Positions 19,492 to 31,051 are shown, counted from the first letter of the stretch. The stretch: DNA of 64,000 nucleotides from an uncultured Pelagibacteraceae bacterium (GCA_902563575.1 CACEXV010000001.1:124001-188000), one strand, 5' to 3'. The notes: a model not told the origin generated them from the letters alone. Numbers and translations: made by a program.

Positions 19492-19977
19492 TTACCTAAA
19501 AATTTTATCTAGTTTGATATTTTTATCTAAAACAGGTTCCCATCTGTCTCCATTATCTAAAAGTTTTTCTTTGTTATAGTAAAGCTCTTCTCTAGTTTCA
19601 GTAGCAAATTCAAAATTAGGCCCTTGAACTATAGCATCAACAGGGCAGGACTCTTGACACAATCCACAATAAATACATTTCAACATATCAATATCATATC
19701 TGGTTGTTTTTCGACTACCATCACCTCTTTCCTCAGACTCGATGGTAATGGCTTGTGCCGGACAAACAGCCTCACAAAGTTTACAGGCTATGCATCTTTC
19801 CTCACCATTAGGATATCTTCTTAAGGCATGCTCGCCTCTATATCTTGGGCTTATCGGGCCTTTTTCAAAGGGATAGTTTATCGTTTTTTTTGGTTTAAAA
19901 ATTTCTTTAAAAGCTTTTAAAATTGCCTGGGCAAATTCTACCAAAAAAATTGTTTTAAAAAATCTATTTAAATTCAT
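19492..19977 (-). CDS. nuoI: NADH-quinone oxidoreductase subunit I (two [4Fe-4S])
   Basis: Ferredoxin-like subunit carrying clusters N6a and N6b. The two motifs are [16 protein letters not shown] (about 62–77) and [16 protein letters not shown] (about 101–116). An N-terminal amphipathic segment anchors it to the membrane arm. The 161-residue length is typical of alphaproteobacteria. The start overlaps the end of nuoH by 4 bp. Confidence 0.97.
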   Translation of the reverse strand: MNLNRFFKTIFLVEFAQAILKAFKEIFKPKKTINYPFEKGPISPRYRGEHALRRYPNGEERCIACKLCEAVCPAQAITIESEERGDGSRKTTRYDIDMLKCIYCGLCQESCPVDAIVQGPNFEFATETREELYYNKEKLLDNGDRWEPVLDKNIKLDKIFR

Positions 19978-20984
19978 AATGCTCCTGCTTTAGGCAATAA
20001 ATCAAAGTACATTAAAAAACTTGCAGTTAAAACCACATATATCAATGAAAACGGAAGAAATATTTTCCAACCTAGTCTCATTAATTGGTCATATCTGTAT
20101 CGAGGTACTATTGCTTTTATTATTGCGAACAAAAAGAACAAGAATAAAATTTTTAGAACCATCCAGATAGGTGATGGTAATAAATTAAACGGAAAAATGT
20201 CTATCGGAGGCAACCAGCCACCTAAGAATAGTATAGAACCTAGCGCGCACATTAATAATATATTTGCATATTCTCCTAACCAAAACATAGCGTACATCAT
20301 TCCAGAATATTCTGTCTGATAACCCGCAACTAATTCAGCTTCAGCTTCAGGCAAATCAAATGGTGGTCTATTAGTTTCGGCTAATGCAGAGATAAAGAAA
20401 ATGACAAACATTGGAAATAATGGCACCACAAACCATAAATTTTGTTGGGCCATTACTATATCTTTGAGATTAAGTGAGCCGACACACAAAAGGACATTAA
20501 TTATTATTATACCGATTGATACTTCATAAGAAACCATCTGCGCAGCTGATCTAATCGCCCCGAGGAAGGGATACTTTGAATTAGAGGCCCATCCACCCAT
20601 TATAATTCCATAAACTCCTAGTGAAGAAATAGCAAATAAATATAATATACCCACATTAATATCGGCTAGAACAAAATTTTCACTCATCGGAATAACTGCC
20701 CATGCTACTAAGGCTAATGTCATCGTAATAATTGGCGCTAAAATAAAAATAGTTTTATTTGCACTTGAAGGAATGATAATCTCTTTAAAGAAGTATTTTA
20801 ATGCATCAGCTAAAGTTTGAAATAATCCAAATGGACCCACAACATTTGGACCTTTTCTTTTTTGCACCAATCCCCAAACTCTCCTATCAAACCAAACAAT
20901 CATAGCAACAGATACCAAAACTGGGATTAAAACGAACAAAATCCTGTATATTTCACCAAATAGAAAATTAATACCCTCTATCAT
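19974..20984 (-). CDS. nuoH: NADH-quinone oxidoreductase subunit H
   Basis: Membrane subunit that forms the quinone-access channel with NuoB and NuoD, 336 residues, eight helices. Conserved loops are [20 protein letters not shown] (about 29–48), [14 protein letters not shown] and [20 protein letters not shown]. It overlaps nuoG by 4 bp. Confidence 0.97.
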   Translation of the reverse strand: MIEGINFLFGEIYRILFVLIPVLVSVAMIVWFDRRVWGLVQKRKGPNVVGPFGLFQTLADALKYFFKEIIIPSSANKTIFILAPIITMTLALVAWAVIPMSENFVLADINVGILYLFAISSLGVYGIIMGGWASNSKYPFLGAIRSAAQMVSYEVSIGIIIINVLLCVGSLNLKDIVMAQQNLWFVVPLFPMFVIFFISALAETNRPPFDLPEAEAELVAGYQTEYSGMMYAMFWLGEYANILLMCALGSILFLGGWLPPIDIFPFNLLPSPIWMVLKILFLFFLFAIIKAIVPRYRYDQLMRLGWKIFLPFSLIYVVLTASFLMYFDLLPKAGAL

Positions 20985-23029
20985 CTGGCTACCCCATTAA
21001 TATTACCATTTGTTCTTATGTTTCTACATTCGCTCATTGTTTTAGAAGACCTAGAAATACTATTAGTATAGTAGTAATCAATTGGCTCAATCACAATTTT
21101 TTCAGAGTGGAATAATTTATTTACTTTATCATTTTTCATTTTCATTTGTTTTGGCAACGATCCAATTTTTTCGAAATCTGTAAGATGTCCTAAGACCTCT
21201 TTTCTAATCTCATTGAAACTGTCATAAATATTTTTTTGTATCAGTTTTTGATTAAGTAAATTAAATATCTTATAGTCTTCTTTAGCTAAGCCTGGTGGAT
21301 AGGATGCTTTCCTACATTCTTGTATTCTTCCCTCAACATTGGAAAACAATCCATTATGCTCTGTGTAAGCGGGGCTTGGCAAAATAACATCTGCCATCTC
21401 AGCTCCTTTATCTCCATGGCTACCTTGATAAATCACAAAAGTATCTCTTTTATCGAATCTTAAATTTTCAGATCCAAGCAGGTACAAGAATTTAAATTTA
21501 CCTGATAATAAATCATCAAAAAAATTACTTGATTTAGAATTCAAAATTTTTAAATCCAAGGCCCCTACTGTGGATGCTTCTTTATGTAAAATACTTAATG
21601 CATTCCATTGATCATTAATAAAGTTATTTTTAAATAAGTAATCTTTAATTTCTTCAAAAATGAAACCGCCGCTTTTAGTTTCTAGCGCTGTTTCACCTAT
21701 GATAATTATCGGATTTTTTGAATTTTTTAGAATTTTTGAAATTTTACTATTACCTTCGATAATATCTTTAATATCATCAGTTTTTTCTCCGATTAGCTCA
21801 TAATCATACGTCAAGTCTCCTGGGTCACCTATTGAAAAGATATTTAAGTTTTTATTTTGTAATTTAGCTTTTCTTATTCTTGCATTGATCATTGTGGCCT
21901 CGTGTCTTGGATTAGTCCCAATAAGTAAAATTAAGTCCGCTTTTTCTATATTTTTTATCGATGAATTAAATAGATAGTTTGGTCTTTGATTATAATTGTA
22001 ATATCTTTCTTTATTTCTAAAGTCTATATTTTTGCTCCCGATTGTATCAAAAAATTTTTTAAACGCTAAAATTGTTTCCATGCTTGACATTTGCCCTATA
22101 TGACCTGCAACTTCCTCTGGCTTCAGTTCTGTAATCTTATCAGAAATTATTTTTAAAACATCATCCCAATTTGATTTAACAAGGCGGCCTTCATGTTTGA
22201 CATAAGGAGTATCCAGTCTTTGGTTAAGCAATCCATCACAAGCGTATCTTGTTTTATCTGAAATCCATTCCTCATTAATTTCTTCATTTAACCTTGGCAA
22301 TACTCTTTTGACTTCCCATCCATAAGTATCGACACGAATATTTGAGCCAACAGCGTCCATAACGTCTATACTTTCAGTTTTTTTCAACTCCCAGGGTCTC
22401 GCTTCAAAAGCATAAGGTTTTGATGTCAACGCTCCAACAGGACATAAGTCTATTACATTCCCTGACAATTCAGATACCATTGATTTTTCAAGATACGTAG
22501 TTATTTCTGTATTTTCACCTCTTCCTATTGCGCCAATTTCAGAAACTCCAGCTACCTCAGTTGCAAACCTAATACATCTGGTGCAATGAATACACCTTGT
22601 CATATGAGTTTTGATAAGTGGACCCATATATTTATCTTTTACTGATCTCTTATTTTCAACAAATCTTGATTTATCAACTCCATAATAAAGTGATTGGTCT
22701 TGTAAATCACATTCTCCTCCTTGATCGCATACAGGACAGTCTAAAGGGTGATTTGCTAACAAGAATTCCATAACCCCTTTTCGAGCTTTCTCTACTAATT
22801 TAGTATTAGTTTTAATATTCATACCTTCAGCAGCTGGCATTGCGCAAGATGCAATCGGCTTTGCTGATTTTTCCATCTCGACTAGACACATTCTACAATT
22901 TCCAGCGATTGATAGTCTTTCATGATAACAAAATCTTGGTATCTCTACGTCAGCCAGTTCGCATGCTTGTAAAACTGTCATGCCATTCTCAAATTCTATT
23001 ATTTTTCCATTAATTGTAATTTTAGGCAT
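20981..23029 (-). CDS. nuoG: NADH-quinone oxidoreductase subunit G
   Basis: Large Fe-S subunit of the NADH-oxidising arm, 682 residues. The N-terminal [2Fe-2S] ferredoxin domain has [20 protein letters not shown] (about 34–53) and a fourth Cys in ASCAMP. The His-ligated cluster motif [17 protein letters not shown] follows near residue 94, then [18 protein letters not shown]. The C-terminal part is the degenerate molybdopterin-oxidoreductase fold, without catalytic cofactor function in this family. It overlaps nuoF by 8 bp. Confidence 0.96.
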   Translation of the reverse strand: MPKITINGKIIEFENGMTVLQACELADVEIPRFCYHERLSIAGNCRMCLVEMEKSAKPIASCAMPAAEGMNIKTNTKLVEKARKGVMEFLLANHPLDCPVCDQGGECDLQDQSLYYGVDKSRFVENKRSVKDKYMGPLIKTHMTRCIHCTRCIRFATEVAGVSEIGAIGRGENTEITTYLEKSMVSELSGNVIDLCPVGALTSKPYAFEARPWELKKTESIDVMDAVGSNIRVDTYGWEVKRVLPRLNEEINEEWISDKTRYACDGLLNQRLDTPYVKHEGRLVKSNWDDVLKIISDKITELKPEEVAGHIGQMSSMETILAFKKFFDTIGSKNIDFRNKERYYNYNQRPNYLFNSSIKNIEKADLILLIGTNPRHEATMINARIRKAKLQNKNLNIFSIGDPGDLTYDYELIGEKTDDIKDIIEGNSKISKILKNSKNPIIIIGETALETKSGGFIFEEIKDYLFKNNFINDQWNALSILHKEASTVGALDLKILNSKSSNFFDDLLSGKFKFLYLLGSENLRFDKRDTFVIYQGSHGDKGAEMADVILPSPAYTEHNGLFSNVEGRIQECRKASYPPGLAKEDYKIFNLLNQKLIQKNIYDSFNEIRKEVLGHLTDFEKIGSLPKQMKMKNDKVNKLFHSEKIVIEPIDYYYTNSISRSSKTMSECRNIRTNGNINGVAR

Positions 23030-24353
23030 TGTCTTTTTCCAATAAATGTTGATCTACTAAATATGGCACATCAATTTTCTTTTTAATAATTGGGTCACCA
23101 GCACATTTTTTTTCTATTTCTTTTCGGAAATGACGCAATAAGCCTTGGACCGGCCAAGCTGAACCCTCACCAAATGCACAAATTGTGTGACCTTCTATTT
23201 GTTTAGTTACATCAGCTAAAAGGTTAACATCGCTAATATTTGCATCTCCATTTGAAATTCTTTTTAAAATTCTCCACATCCAACCAGATCCTTCTCTACA
23301 AGGTGTGCATTGTCCGCAGCTTTCATGCTTATAAAATCTGGCTATCCTAGTCATACATTTTAAAATATCTTGATCTTTATTAATTACTACTACTCCAGCA
23401 GTACCAAGTCCGCTTTTGTTTTCGATTAATGTGTCAAAGTCCATTCTTAAAGTATCACAGACTTTTTTAGGTAATAATGGCATTGATGAACCTCCAGGGA
23501 TCACTGCAAGCAGGTTGTCCCACCCCCCAACAACTCCACCAGCATGTTTTTCAATAAGATCTTTTAAAGGGACTCCCATTTCTTCCTCAACATTACACGG
23601 ATGATTTACGTTTCCTGATATGCAAAAAATTTTGGTTCCTGTATTTTTAGGCTTACCTAATGACGCAAACCATTTTGCTCCTCTTCTTAAAATTGTCGGT
23701 ACCACAGCTACTGTCTCAACATTATTTACAATTGTTGGACACCCATATAACCCCACTAATGCAGGGAAAGGAGGTTTAAGTCTTGGTTGACCTTTGTTGC
23801 CCTCAATACTTTCAAGCAAGGCGGTTTCTTCACCACAAATGTATGCACCAGCTCCAAAATGGATATGAATATCAAAGTCCCAGCCAGTATCACATGCATT
23901 TTTACCAAGAAAGTTCTTTTTGTAAGCTTGATCGATAGCTTCTTGTAGTCTTTGGCCCTCGTTATAATATTCGCCTCTAATGTAAATGTAACAGCTGTGG
24001 GCATTAACAGCAAATCCTGCAACAAGGCACCCCTCAATCAATTTTTGTGGTTCAAATCTTAATATATCTCTATCTTTACATGTGCCTGGTTCAGACTCGT
24101 CTGCATTTATTACAAGGTAATGAGGTCTGGTACCAACTTTTTTTGGTGCAAAAGACCATTTTAAACCTGTTGAAAAGCCTGCACCGCCTCTACCTCTGAG
24201 CTCTGATTTTTTAACCTCGTCTATTATCCAATCTCTCCCTTTGGAGATAATTTCTTTAGTATTTTTCCAATCATCCCTTTTAAGAGAACTGTCTAAATCC
24301 CAGCCTAAATCATTGTAAAGGTTTTTAAAAATTTTATTTTCATCTTTAAGCAT
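23022..24353 (-). CDS. nuoF: NADH-quinone oxidoreductase subunit F
   Basis: NADH- and FMN-binding subunit with cluster N3, 443 residues. The NADH/FMN site is in [15 protein letters not shown] (about 54–68) and [13 protein letters not shown]; the [4Fe-4S] motif is [12 protein letters not shown] (about 347). It passes hydride electrons to NuoE and NuoG. The start overlaps the nuoE stop region by 8 bp. Confidence 0.97.
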   Translation of the reverse strand: MLKDENKIFKNLYNDLGWDLDSSLKRDDWKNTKEIISKGRDWIIDEVKKSELRGRGGAGFSTGLKWSFAPKKVGTRPHYLVINADESEPGTCKDRDILRFEPQKLIEGCLVAGFAVNAHSCYIYIRGEYYNEGQRLQEAIDQAYKKNFLGKNACDTGWDFDIHIHFGAGAYICGEETALLESIEGNKGQPRLKPPFPALVGLYGCPTIVNNVETVAVVPTILRRGAKWFASLGKPKNTGTKIFCISGNVNHPCNVEEEMGVPLKDLIEKHAGGVVGGWDNLLAVIPGGSSMPLLPKKVCDTLRMDFDTLIENKSGLGTAGVVVINKDQDILKCMTRIARFYKHESCGQCTPCREGSGWMWRILKRISNGDANISDVNLLADVTKQIEGHTICAFGEGSAWPVQGLLRHFRKEIEKKCAGDPIIKKKIDVPYLVDQHLLEKDNA

Positions 24354-24951
24354 GTTTATCTCCTTTGTAATCTTTATTTCTTTCTGGAGCTGTATTTTTT
24401 CTCCCTCGATATGAACCTGGTTTTAGTGGCTTATCATTCATAAACGAGTCTATAATTTTTACAGTATTTTTTTCATCTAAATCTTCATAATAGTCATTGT
24501 TAACTTGCATCATTGGTGCACTCACACAAGCGCCGAGACATTCAACCTCTGTCCATGAGCATCTTCCATCCTCTGTCACCTTATTCTCTTTTTCCGATAT
24601 TTTTTCCTTACAAATTTTGACTAATTTATCAGCTCCCCTGATTAAGCATGGACTTGTTGTGCAGACTTGAACAAAATATTTTCCAACAGGAGATAAGTTA
24701 TACATTGAGTAAAAAGTAGCTACCTCATAAACATTAATATAGTTAATTGACAGGTATTTGGCTATGTACTTCATAGCTGCGAGTGGTATCCAATTTTGAT
24801 TTTGTCTTTGAGCTAAATATAATAATGGCATAACGGCACTTTTCTTTTTTCCCTCAGGATATTTTTTGAGAATCTTTTCAGCAACAACAAGATTTTCTTT
24901 GCTAAATTTAAAATCTTTTGGTTGGTTTTGTGCAACTTTTTTTAAACTCAT
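24346..24951 (-). CDS. nuoE: NADH-quinone oxidoreductase subunit E
   Basis: Thioredoxin-fold [2Fe-2S] subunit (cluster N1a), 201 residues. Ligands are in [12 protein letters not shown] (about 97) and [15 protein letters not shown] (about 137). The C-terminal tail is Lys/Arg-rich. It overlaps nuoD by 4 bp. Confidence 0.96.
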   Translation of the reverse strand: MSLKKVAQNQPKDFKFSKENLVVAEKILKKYPEGKKKSAVMPLLYLAQRQNQNWIPLAAMKYIAKYLSINYINVYEVATFYSMYNLSPVGKYFVQVCTTSPCLIRGADKLVKICKEKISEKENKVTEDGRCSWTEVECLGACVSAPMMQVNNDYYEDLDEKNTVKIIDSFMNDKPLKPGSYRGRKNTAPERNKDYKGDKHA

Positions 24952-26123
24952 CTATCAACTTCTCCAAATACAATATCTAATGAGCCAAGCACAGCTGGAA
25001 CATCAGCCAGCATATGTCCTTTAATTAAATAATTCATTGCCTGAAGATGTGAAAAACCTGGAGCTCTTATTTTACATCTATAAGGCTTATTACTCCCATC
25101 AGAGATTAAGTAAACCCCAAACTCACCCTTTGGTGCTTCGACTGCAGTGTATACGTCTCCAGCAGGAACTCTAAAACCTTCTGTAAATAATTTAAAATGA
25201 TGAATTAACGCTTCCATAGACTGTTTAAGATCATCTCTTTTTGGAGGGGAAATCTTTCCATCGACTGATTTAATTGGACCTTTTGGTAATTTTTCAATAC
25301 ATTGAATTATAATCTTTAAACTCTCTCTCATTTCTTCAACTCTGCAAAGATATCTATCATAACAATCGCCATTACGACCAACTGGTATTTTGAAATCTAA
25401 ATCTTTATAACATTCATATGGCTGTGATTTTCTTAAATCCCATGGAACCCCTGATCCACGTAACATAACTCCTGAGAAACTATGATCCAAAGCTTCTTGT
25501 TTACTTACGATTCCAATTTCAACGTTCCTTTGTTTAAAAATTCGATTGTCAGTAAGTAAATCTTCCAGATCGTCTATTATTTTTGGAAAAGATAAACAAA
25601 ATTTATGTATATCTTCAATTAATTTAGTGGGTAAATCCTGGTGAACACCACCAGTTCTGAAATAGTTTGCGTGTAACCTTGAGCCAGATGCTCTTTCATA
25701 AAAAGTCATTAAAGTTTCTCTTTCTTCAAATCCCCAAAGCGATGGAGTAAGTGCACCAACATCTAATGCTTGAGTAGTTATGTTTAATATGTGGCTTAAT
25801 ATTCTGCCAATTTCACAGAATATTACTCTTATGTATTTTGCTCTTATCGGCACTTCCAAATTTAAAAGTTTTTCAGTTGCAAGAGCAAACGCGTGCTCTT
25901 GATTCATTGGAGCCACATAATCTAATCTATCAAAATATGGTAAAGCTTGAGTATAGGTTTTGTGTTCAATTAATTTTTCTGTGCCTCTATGTAAAAGCCC
26001 AATATGTGGATCTGCCTTCTCGACAACTTCTCCATCAAGCTCAAGAATCAATCTTAAAACACCATGAGCAGCTGGATGCTGGGGGCCAAAGTTTAAATTG
26101 AGTGTCTTAGTTTTTTTTGTCAT
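24948..26123 (-). CDS. nuoD: NADH-quinone oxidoreductase subunit D
   Basis: 49-kDa subunit that forms the quinone-reduction site with NuoB; related to NiFe hydrogenase large subunits but without the Ni-binding Cys. It has 391 residues, with [20 protein letters not shown] at about 11–30 (quinone-site His) and the C-terminal [12 protein letters not shown]. The 5' end overlaps nuoC by 17 bp; nuoC and nuoD are separate, unlike the fused nuoCD of E. coli. Confidence 0.97.
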   Translation of the reverse strand: MTKKTKTLNLNFGPQHPAAHGVLRLILELDGEVVEKADPHIGLLHRGTEKLIEHKTYTQALPYFDRLDYVAPMNQEHAFALATEKLLNLEVPIRAKYIRVIFCEIGRILSHILNITTQALDVGALTPSLWGFEERETLMTFYERASGSRLHANYFRTGGVHQDLPTKLIEDIHKFCLSFPKIIDDLEDLLTDNRIFKQRNVEIGIVSKQEALDHSFSGVMLRGSGVPWDLRKSQPYECYKDLDFKIPVGRNGDCYDRYLCRVEEMRESLKIIIQCIEKLPKGPIKSVDGKISPPKRDDLKQSMEALIHHFKLFTEGFRVPAGDVYTAVEAPKGEFGVYLISDGSNKPYRCKIRAPGFSHLQAMNYLIKGHMLADVPAVLGSLDIVFGEVDR

Positions 26124-26724
26124 TTTTATTTTCTTTATTTATTTCCTTAATATATTGAGTTCCTTCCCAGGGACTTGAAAAGTCAAAATCTCTGTAACTT
26201 TGCTCCAACTTAACAGGTTCATAAATTACCTTTTTATCTTTTTCGCTGTACCTGACCTCATTAAAACCCGTTAAAGGAAAGTCTTTTCTCAACGGATGAC
26301 CTTTGAAATTATAGTCTGTCAGTATTCTTCTCAGGTCGGGATGATCTTTAAATCTAATTCCATACATATCAAAAACTTCTCTTTCCATCCAATTAGCAGA
26401 TGAGAAAAGCTTTGTTATTGATGAAATTTTCTTTTCAGTTTCAAAATTTATTAAAATTTTTACTCTTAAATTAAATTCGTGTGACAGCAAAAGATAAATT
26501 AAACTAAATCTTTTAACCTCTGAAGGTTTATCGACACCAGCTATATCTATTAGTTGTCTAAATTTACATCGATCATCTGATTTCAAGAATTTAATTACAT
26601 TGTTTAATTCATCGGACTCCACTTCAATTTTCAATTCTTCATTTTCTATTTTTGAAGATATTATTTTTGAGGTTAATTCAGAGTTTACTATTTTTTCTAA
26701 CTTATTTAATTCATCAATTAACAT
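26107..26724 (-). CDS. nuoC: NADH-quinone oxidoreductase subunit C
   Basis: 30-kDa hydrophilic subunit of the connecting module, 205 residues, no cofactor. The conserved region is [20 protein letters not shown], then [20 protein letters not shown] (about 133–172). The gene lies 4 bp after nuoB and overlaps nuoD. Confidence 0.96.
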   Translation of the reverse strand: MLIDELNKLEKIVNSELTSKIISSKIENEELKIEVESDELNNVIKFLKSDDRCKFRQLIDIAGVDKPSEVKRFSLIYLLLSHEFNLRVKILINFETEKKISSITKLFSSANWMEREVFDMYGIRFKDHPDLRRILTDYNFKGHPLRKDFPLTGFNEVRYSEKDKKVIYEPVKLEQSYRDFDFSSPWEGTQYIKEINKENKNDKKN

Positions 26725-26728
26725 TGGT

Positions 26729-27253
26729 TTATCTAGCCGTATTCCCTTCTCTTCTTATTTTTTTTTGTAATTGAAGTATGCCATATAGCAACGCTTCAGC
26801 AGAGGGTGGGCAACCTGGCACATAAACATCTACTGGCACAATTTTATCGCATCCTCTAACAACAGAATAAGAATAATGATAATAGCCACCGCCATTCGCA
26901 CAGCTTCCCATCGAAATTACATATCTCGGTTCTGGCATCTGATCGTAAACTTTTCTTAAAGCTGGTGCCATTTTATTCGTTAACGTGCCAGCAACAATCA
27001 TAACGTCAGATTGCCTAGGTGAAGCCCTAGGTGCTGCTCCAAATCTTTCTAGGTCATATCTTGGCATAGATGTCTGCATCATCTCGACAGCGCAACAAGC
27101 CAATCCAAACGTCATCCAGTGTAATGAACCTGTTCTTGCCCAATTTACTAAGTTGTCCACTGAGGTTGTTACAAATCCTTTTTCAGCAAAGTCTTTGGCT
27201 ATCTCTTTAAATTCTTCAGGTATTTGTTTTTGTTTATCCTCTAATATTTTCAT
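26729..27253 (-). CDS. nuoB: NADH-quinone oxidoreductase subunit B ([4Fe-4S] N2)
   Basis: Carries cluster N2, the direct electron donor to quinone. Ligands are in the CCAVEMM pair, [20 protein letters not shown] and [13 protein letters not shown] chose the ATG at 27253 (174 residues): the frame is open further upstream to 27316, but that extension runs inside nuoA and is not family-like, while 27253 sits 4 bp after the nuoA stop. Confidence 0.96.
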   Translation of the reverse strand: MKILEDKQKQIPEEFKEIAKDFAEKGFVTTSVDNLVNWARTGSLHWMTFGLACCAVEMMQTSMPRYDLERFGAAPRASPRQSDVMIVAGTLTNKMAPALRKVYDQMPEPRYVISMGSCANGGGYYHYSYSVVRGCDKIVPVDVYVPGCPPSAEALLYGILQLQKKIRREGNTAR

Positions 27254-27257
27254 ATTA

Positions 27258-27626
27258 TTATTCCCAGTCCAAAGCTCCTTTTTTCCACTCGTATATAAAA
27301 CCAATTGTAAGTACACCTAAAAAAATCATCATTGACCAAAATCCGTATAGCCCAATACTTCCTAATGAAATTGCCCAAGGAAATAGGTATGCTATTTCAA
27401 GATCGAATATGATGAACAATATAGCAACTAAATAAAATCTAACGTCAAACTCCATTCTTGAGTCATTAAAAGCCTCGAAACCACATTCATAGGCTGATAA
27501 TTTTTCTGAGTCTGGGTTGTTAGGTGCAGCTATGAAATTAAGTACTATAAAACCAATACTTAAGCCAATGGCTATAAATAAAAAGATAATTATTGTTAAA
27601 TAGTCTGATAAAAAGTTATAAATCAT
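27258..27626 (-). CDS. nuoA: NADH-quinone oxidoreductase subunit A
   Basis: Three-helix membrane subunit of Complex I, 122 residues. The conserved loop [20 protein letters not shown] (about 41–60) carries the Cys of the quinone-site gate and is followed by [22 protein letters not shown]. It is the first of the 14 nuo genes, which appear in standard A–N order without inserted ORFs. Confidence 0.96.
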   Translation of the reverse strand: MIYNFLSDYLTIIIFLFIAIGLSIGFIVLNFIAAPNNPDSEKLSAYECGFEAFNDSRMEFDVRFYLVAILFIIFDLEIAYLFPWAISLGSIGLYGFWSMMIFLGVLTIGFIYEWKKGALDWE

Positions 27627-27782
27627 TTTTATTAATACCTACTCTAATACTCATGGTTTAGAGATTCTTATATTAATGGGTTAGTTATAACATTTTCGAA
27701 GTGTGTGTACAGAACAAGATGGTAGCAGTTTTTTTGAAAACTAGAGCCATTTTTATTCATATTGAAAATCATTATCAACTAG
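27627..27782 (-). promoter_or_regulatory. nuo leader / spacer downstream of tRNA-Asp
   Basis: About 155 bp without a gene between tRNA-Asp and nuoA. On the minus strand a weak promoter-like pair TTGATA (27773–27778), 17 bp, TAAAAA (27750–27755) lies just after the tRNA. No stable hairpin or known riboswitch pattern was recognised by eye. The nuo operon could start here or be read through from the tRNA genes. Confidence 0.3.
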
Positions 27783-27860
27783 TGGCGGGAGTGACGGGAC
27801 TCGAACCCGCGGCCTCCTGCGTGACAGGCAGGCGCTCTAACCAAACTGAGCTACACCCCC
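27783..27860 (-). tRNA. tRNA-Asp (anticodon GTC)
   Basis: The minus strand gives a full cloverleaf: acceptor GGGGGTG pairing with CACTCCC, D arm with AGCTCAG, anticodon stem CCTGC/GCAGG around loop CTGTCAC, and T arm with GTTCGAGTC. Discriminator G and an encoded CCA end are present. Confidence 0.96.
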
Positions 27861-27875
27861 AATTTTATCAACTTA

Positions 27876-27951
27876 TGGTGGGCGGTAAAGGACTCGAACC
27901 TATGACCCTCTCGGTGTAAACGAGATGCTCTACCAACTGAGCTAACCGCCC
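27876..27951 (-). tRNA. tRNA-Val (anticodon TAC)
   Basis: Minus-strand cloverleaf: acceptor GGGCGGT pairing with ACCGCCC, anticodon stem TCTCG/CGAGA around loop TTTACAC, and T arm GGTTCGAGTCC. Discriminator A and an encoded CCA are present. It lies 15 bp upstream of tRNA-Asp and probably shares its transcript. Confidence 0.96.
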
Positions 27952-27966
27952 ATCAATAAGGAAATC

Positions 27967-27995
27967 CTTATACCAACACTTTTAGAAAGATGAAA
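27967..27995 (-). promoter_or_regulatory. Candidate promoter of the tRNA-Val–tRNA-Asp transcript
   Basis: Minus strand: TTTCAT (27990–27995), 17-bp spacer, TATAAG (27967–27972), placed about 16 bp before the mature tRNA-Val 5' end. The fit to sigma-70 is moderate at -35 and good at -10. Confidence 0.4.
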
Positions 27996-28051
27996 GGTTT
28001 TAAATAAAGAAATTAGGTAATTAATAGGGATAATTATCATGATTTTAAGAA

Positions 28052-28079
28052 TTGCCGGTTATTTAAATAGCTGTAATAT
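28052..28079 (+). promoter_or_regulatory. Candidate sigma-70 promoter of the zinc-ribbon protein gene
   Basis: TTGCCG (28052–28057), 16-bp spacer, TAATAT (28074–28079), 29 bp before the start codon at 28109. Good spacing and -10 match. Confidence 0.45.
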
Positions 28080-28108
28080 TTTAAAATAATGATTTAATGT
28101 AGATCGAA

Positions 28109-28606
28109 ATGATTATTATATGTAAATCTTGCAATAAAAACTTTAATGTTCCTCAAAATGCAATACCAAAAGAAGGGCGACTAGTTCAGTGCAGTTCTTG
28201 CGGAAATAAATGGGTTCAGTTTCCTGAAGTAAGTAAAAAAGTAGATATAAAAAAAAGCATTAAGCCTGTTTCTGTAAAAAAAACACCTAAAAAACGAACT
28301 GTAAAAAGATCAGGGCCAACAATATACTCTAGCGAATATTTGGAAAAAAAACATGGCATCAAAATAAAAGATACATCAAACACTTCAAAAACACGAACTG
28401 CTAAAAAAGAGGTAAAAACATCATTAGGTTTTTATAGCGTCTTTCTAATAACGATAATTTTTTTAACTGCTTTTTTAGGAGTATTAAATCTCAATAAAGA
28501 ATTAGTAATTTCGACTCTACCTGTGACTGAAAAATATATTAATTATTTGTTTGAAAATATAAATATTATTTGGATAATATTTAAAGATATTGTCACTATT
28601 TATTGA
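28109..28606 (+). CDS. MJ0042-type zinc-ribbon protein with one membrane helix
   Basis: A 165-residue protein. Residues 5–37 form a two-knuckle zinc ribbon (CKSC and CSSC, about 20 residues apart) of the MJ0042/zinc_ribbon_5 type. A Lys-rich linker (about 45–108) follows, then a single hydrophobic helix (about 113–131) and a short tail. In alphaproteobacteria such proteins are common and mostly uncharacterised; the membrane-anchored zinc finger suggests a sensory or regulatory role, but no function can be assigned. It converges on lon with 7 bp between stop codons. Confidence 0.75.
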   Translation: MIIICKSCNKNFNVPQNAIPKEGRLVQCSSCGNKWVQFPEVSKKVDIKKSIKPVSVKKTPKKRTVKRSGPTIYSSEYLEKKHGIKIKDTSNTSKTRTAKKEVKTSLGFYSVFLITIIFLTAFLGVLNLNKELVISTLPVTEKYINYLFENINIIWIIFKDIVTIY

Positions 28607-28613
28607 CCCACAC

Positions 28614-31001
28614 TTAGTGTTGACTTAAAGTTTCAGTTTTATTCTTACCTTTTGAACCTAATGGATCAATTTCTACCCAGTCTACTCTTTTGAGATTTTT
28701 TGTTAAAGCTATTTTTAACACCTCTTCAACATTTTGAACTGGAATAATTTCAATATTTTTTTTTATTGTTTCAGGTATTTCAGTAAGATCTTTTTTATTC
28801 TCGAACGGTATTAAAACTTTTTTAATTCCTGCTCTGTGTGCAGCAAGAAGTTTTTCTTTTAAGCCTCCAATTGGAAGTACTACGCCCCTTAGAGTGACTT
28901 CGCCAGTCATCGCAACATCTCTATTTACAGGTATCTCCGTAATAGCTGATACAATAGAAGTAACCATGGCAATACCTGCTGATGGTCCATCTTTTGGAGT
29001 AGCGCCTTCGGGAACGTGAATATGAAAATCTTTTTTTTCAAAAATTGGCGGTATAATTCCAAAATCTAAACTTTTAGATCTAATATACGATTTAGCAGCT
29101 TTAACAGACTCTTGCATTACATCTCCCAATTTTCCTGTAATTTGCATTTTTCCTTTACCTGGCATTATTACTGTCTCAATCTTTAATATTTCGCCTCCAA
29201 CTTCTGTCCATGCCAAACCAGTTACAACACCAACTCTGTTATTTTTTTCTATTTCACCGTGTGTAAACTTCTCAATGCCTAGGTAATCATTTAAATCTTT
29301 TTCTAGTATGGGATTACTTACTTTTTCTTTTGCATCAATTTTTTTAACTACTTTTCTTGCTATTTTAGATATTTCTCTCTCAAGATTTCTAACGCCTGAC
29401 TCTCTTGTGTAGCCTCTAATAATTTTTCTATTTACTTTTTCGTTAATATTCCACTCATCGTTTTTTAGACCATTATTTTTTGACTGTTTGGGTATTAAAT
29501 ATTTTTGAGAAATATTCACTTTCTCATCTTCTGTGTAACCTGATATTCTTATCACTTCCATCCTATCCAAAAGAGGCGGGAGAATATTTAATGTATTTGC
29601 AGTAGTGACAAACATCACATCTGATAAGTCGTAATCAACTTCTAAATAATGATCATTGAATTCTTTATTTTGCTCTGGATCCAATGCTTCTAATAATGCA
29701 GAGGATGGATCGCCTCTATAATCGTTTCCAACTTTGTCAATTTCATCTAATAAAAACAATGGATTCTTTGCGCCAGCTTTTTTCATCATCTGAATAATTT
29801 TTCCAGGTAAAGAACCAATATAAGTTCTTCTATGACCTCTGATCTCTGCTTCGTCTCTTATTCCTCCTAAAGACATTCTTATAAATTTTCTATTAGTTGC
29901 CTTTGCTATTGATTTACCTAATGAAGTTTTACCAACTCCTGGAGGGCCAACCAAACAAAGTATAGGTCCTTTCATTTTTTGAATTCTTTTTTGGACAGCT
30001 AAAAATTCGATTATTCTTTCTTTGACTTTTTCTAATCCATAATGATCTTCGTCTAAAATTTTTTGTGCATTTTTAAGATCGGTATTTATTTTTGTCTTTG
30101 CTGACCAAGGTATCTCTGTCATCCAATCTAAATAATTTCTTACAACTGTGGCTTCGGCTGACATAGGACTCATTGACTTAAGTTTTTTTAGTTCAGAAAA
30201 ACATTTCTCTTGCGCACTTTTTGGCATTTTTGCTTTGTTGATAGCTCTAGAAATGTTAGTAATTTCGTCTTTACCATCATCAATCTCACCAAGTTCTTTT
30301 TGAATTGCCTTTAATTGTTCGTTTAAGTAATACTCCCTTTGAGTTTTCTCCATCTGGTTTTTTACTCTTCCCCTAATTTTTTTCTCGACTGAGATTAAAC
30401 TTGTTTCTTTTTCAATATAAGTATTTAATTTTTCAAGTTTGCTTCTTGCATCTCCAATCTCAAGCAATTCTTGCTTTTCAAAAATTTGAAGATTTAAATT
30501 TGAAGCAATATTATATGCAATTTTCAGGGGCTCTTTGAAAGACTTTAAATTTCCGTAGCTTTCATTGAAATCTTTTTTATTTAAGACTGTAAGCTTCTCG
30601 AATTTTTTCAATAAACCTTGAGCATATAACTCTAGATCTTTACTATCAGAATTTTCATCCGTAATTTCAATTTCGCAACTCAAATATTTTACATTTTGTT
30701 TATCTATTGAGTTTATCTTAACTTTCTTTTGACCTTCGATTAATACTTTCACTGTTCCATCAGGCAATTTTAATAGTTGAAGAATTTTACTCAAACATCC
30801 GTAGCCATATAAATCTTTTTCTTCTGGGTCGTCAATTTCAGAATTTTTTTGCGCAACTAAGATAACAGATTTATCTGTTTTCATAACTTCTTGTAATGCG
30901 TTTATAGACTTCTCTCTGCCTACAAAAAGAGGGACTACCATTGTTGGGAAGATTACAATGTCTCTAAGTGGCAATAATGGTTTTGTATCCTTTAGACTCA
31001 T
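28614..31001 (-). CDS. lon: ATP-dependent protease Lon
   Basis: Homo-hexameric AAA+ serine protease that removes damaged and regulatory proteins. It has the N-terminal LAN substrate domain, Walker [13 protein letters not shown] (about 350), Walker [10 protein letters not shown], and the catalytic dyad: Ser in [11 protein letters not shown] (about 676) and Lys in [14 protein letters not shown] (about 719). The frame is open to a TTG at 31019, but I choose the ATG at 31001 (795 residues), which begins [19 protein letters not shown] as in the family. Its promoter would place transcription start almost at this ATG. Confidence 0.96.
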   Translation of the reverse strand: MSLKDTKPLLPLRDIVIFPTMVVPLFVGREKSINALQEVMKTDKSVILVAQKNSEIDDPEEKDLYGYGCLSKILQLLKLPDGTVKVLIEGQKKVKINSIDKQNVKYLSCEIEITDENSDSKDLELYAQGLLKKFEKLTVLNKKDFNESYGNLKSFKEPLKIAYNIASNLNLQIFEKQELLEIGDARSKLEKLNTYIEKETSLISVEKKIRGRVKNQMEKTQREYYLNEQLKAIQKELGEIDDGKDEITNISRAINKAKMPKSAQEKCFSELKKLKSMSPMSAEATVVRNYLDWMTEIPWSAKTKINTDLKNAQKILDEDHYGLEKVKERIIEFLAVQKRIQKMKGPILCLVGPPGVGKTSLGKSIAKATNRKFIRMSLGGIRDEAEIRGHRRTYIGSLPGKIIQMMKKAGAKNPLFLLDEIDKVGNDYRGDPSSALLEALDPEQNKEFNDHYLEVDYDLSDVMFVTTANTLNILPPLLDRMEVIRISGYTEDEKVNISQKYLIPKQSKNNGLKNDEWNINEKVNRKIIRGYTRESGVRNLEREISKIARKVVKKIDAKEKVSNPILEKDLNDYLGIEKFTHGEIEKNNRVGVVTGLAWTEVGGEILKIETVIMPGKGKMQITGKLGDVMQESVKAAKSYIRSKSLDFGIIPPIFEKKDFHIHVPEGATPKDGPSAGIAMVTSIVSAITEIPVNRDVAMTGEVTLRGVVLPIGGLKEKLLAAHRAGIKKVLIPFENKKDLTEIPETIKKNIEIIPVQNVEEVLKIALTKNLKRVDWVEIDPLGSKGKNKTETLSQH

Positions 31002-31007
31002 AATTAA

Positions 31008-31038
31008 GTTATATGGCAATTATGAAGTATATTTCAAG
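31008..31038 (-). promoter_or_regulatory. Candidate lon promoter, sigma-70 or heat-shock sigma-32 type
   Basis: Minus strand TTGAAA (31032–31037), 18 bp, TATAAC (31008–31013) fits sigma-70. The overlapping CTTGAA (31033–31038), 15 bp, GCCATAT (31011–31017) resembles the RpoH pattern CTTGAA/CCCATNT. Both would start transcription within a few bases of the lon ATG. Confidence 0.45.
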
Positions 31039-31051
31039 ATACAAATTTAGT

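Noticed and set aside
27254-27316. 21-codon extension of NuoB into nuoA
   Set aside because: NuoB proteins align from near the internal ATG at 27253, which is spaced 4 bp after the nuoA stop.
27701-27919. 72-codon plus-strand frame across the tRNA region
   Set aside because: It runs through the antisense of tRNA-Asp and tRNA-Val; spurious translations of tRNA antisense are common database artefacts.
28595-28625. Possible terminator ACAC-TTA-GTGT between the zinc-ribbon gene and lon
   Set aside because: The stem is only 4 bp, includes coding bases of lon and is not followed by a clear T-tract on either strand.
31002-31019. Six-codon N-terminal extension of Lon from a TTG at 31019
   Set aside because: The added residues are not family-like and the predicted promoter -10 box lies inside this stretch; the ATG at 31001 is better.
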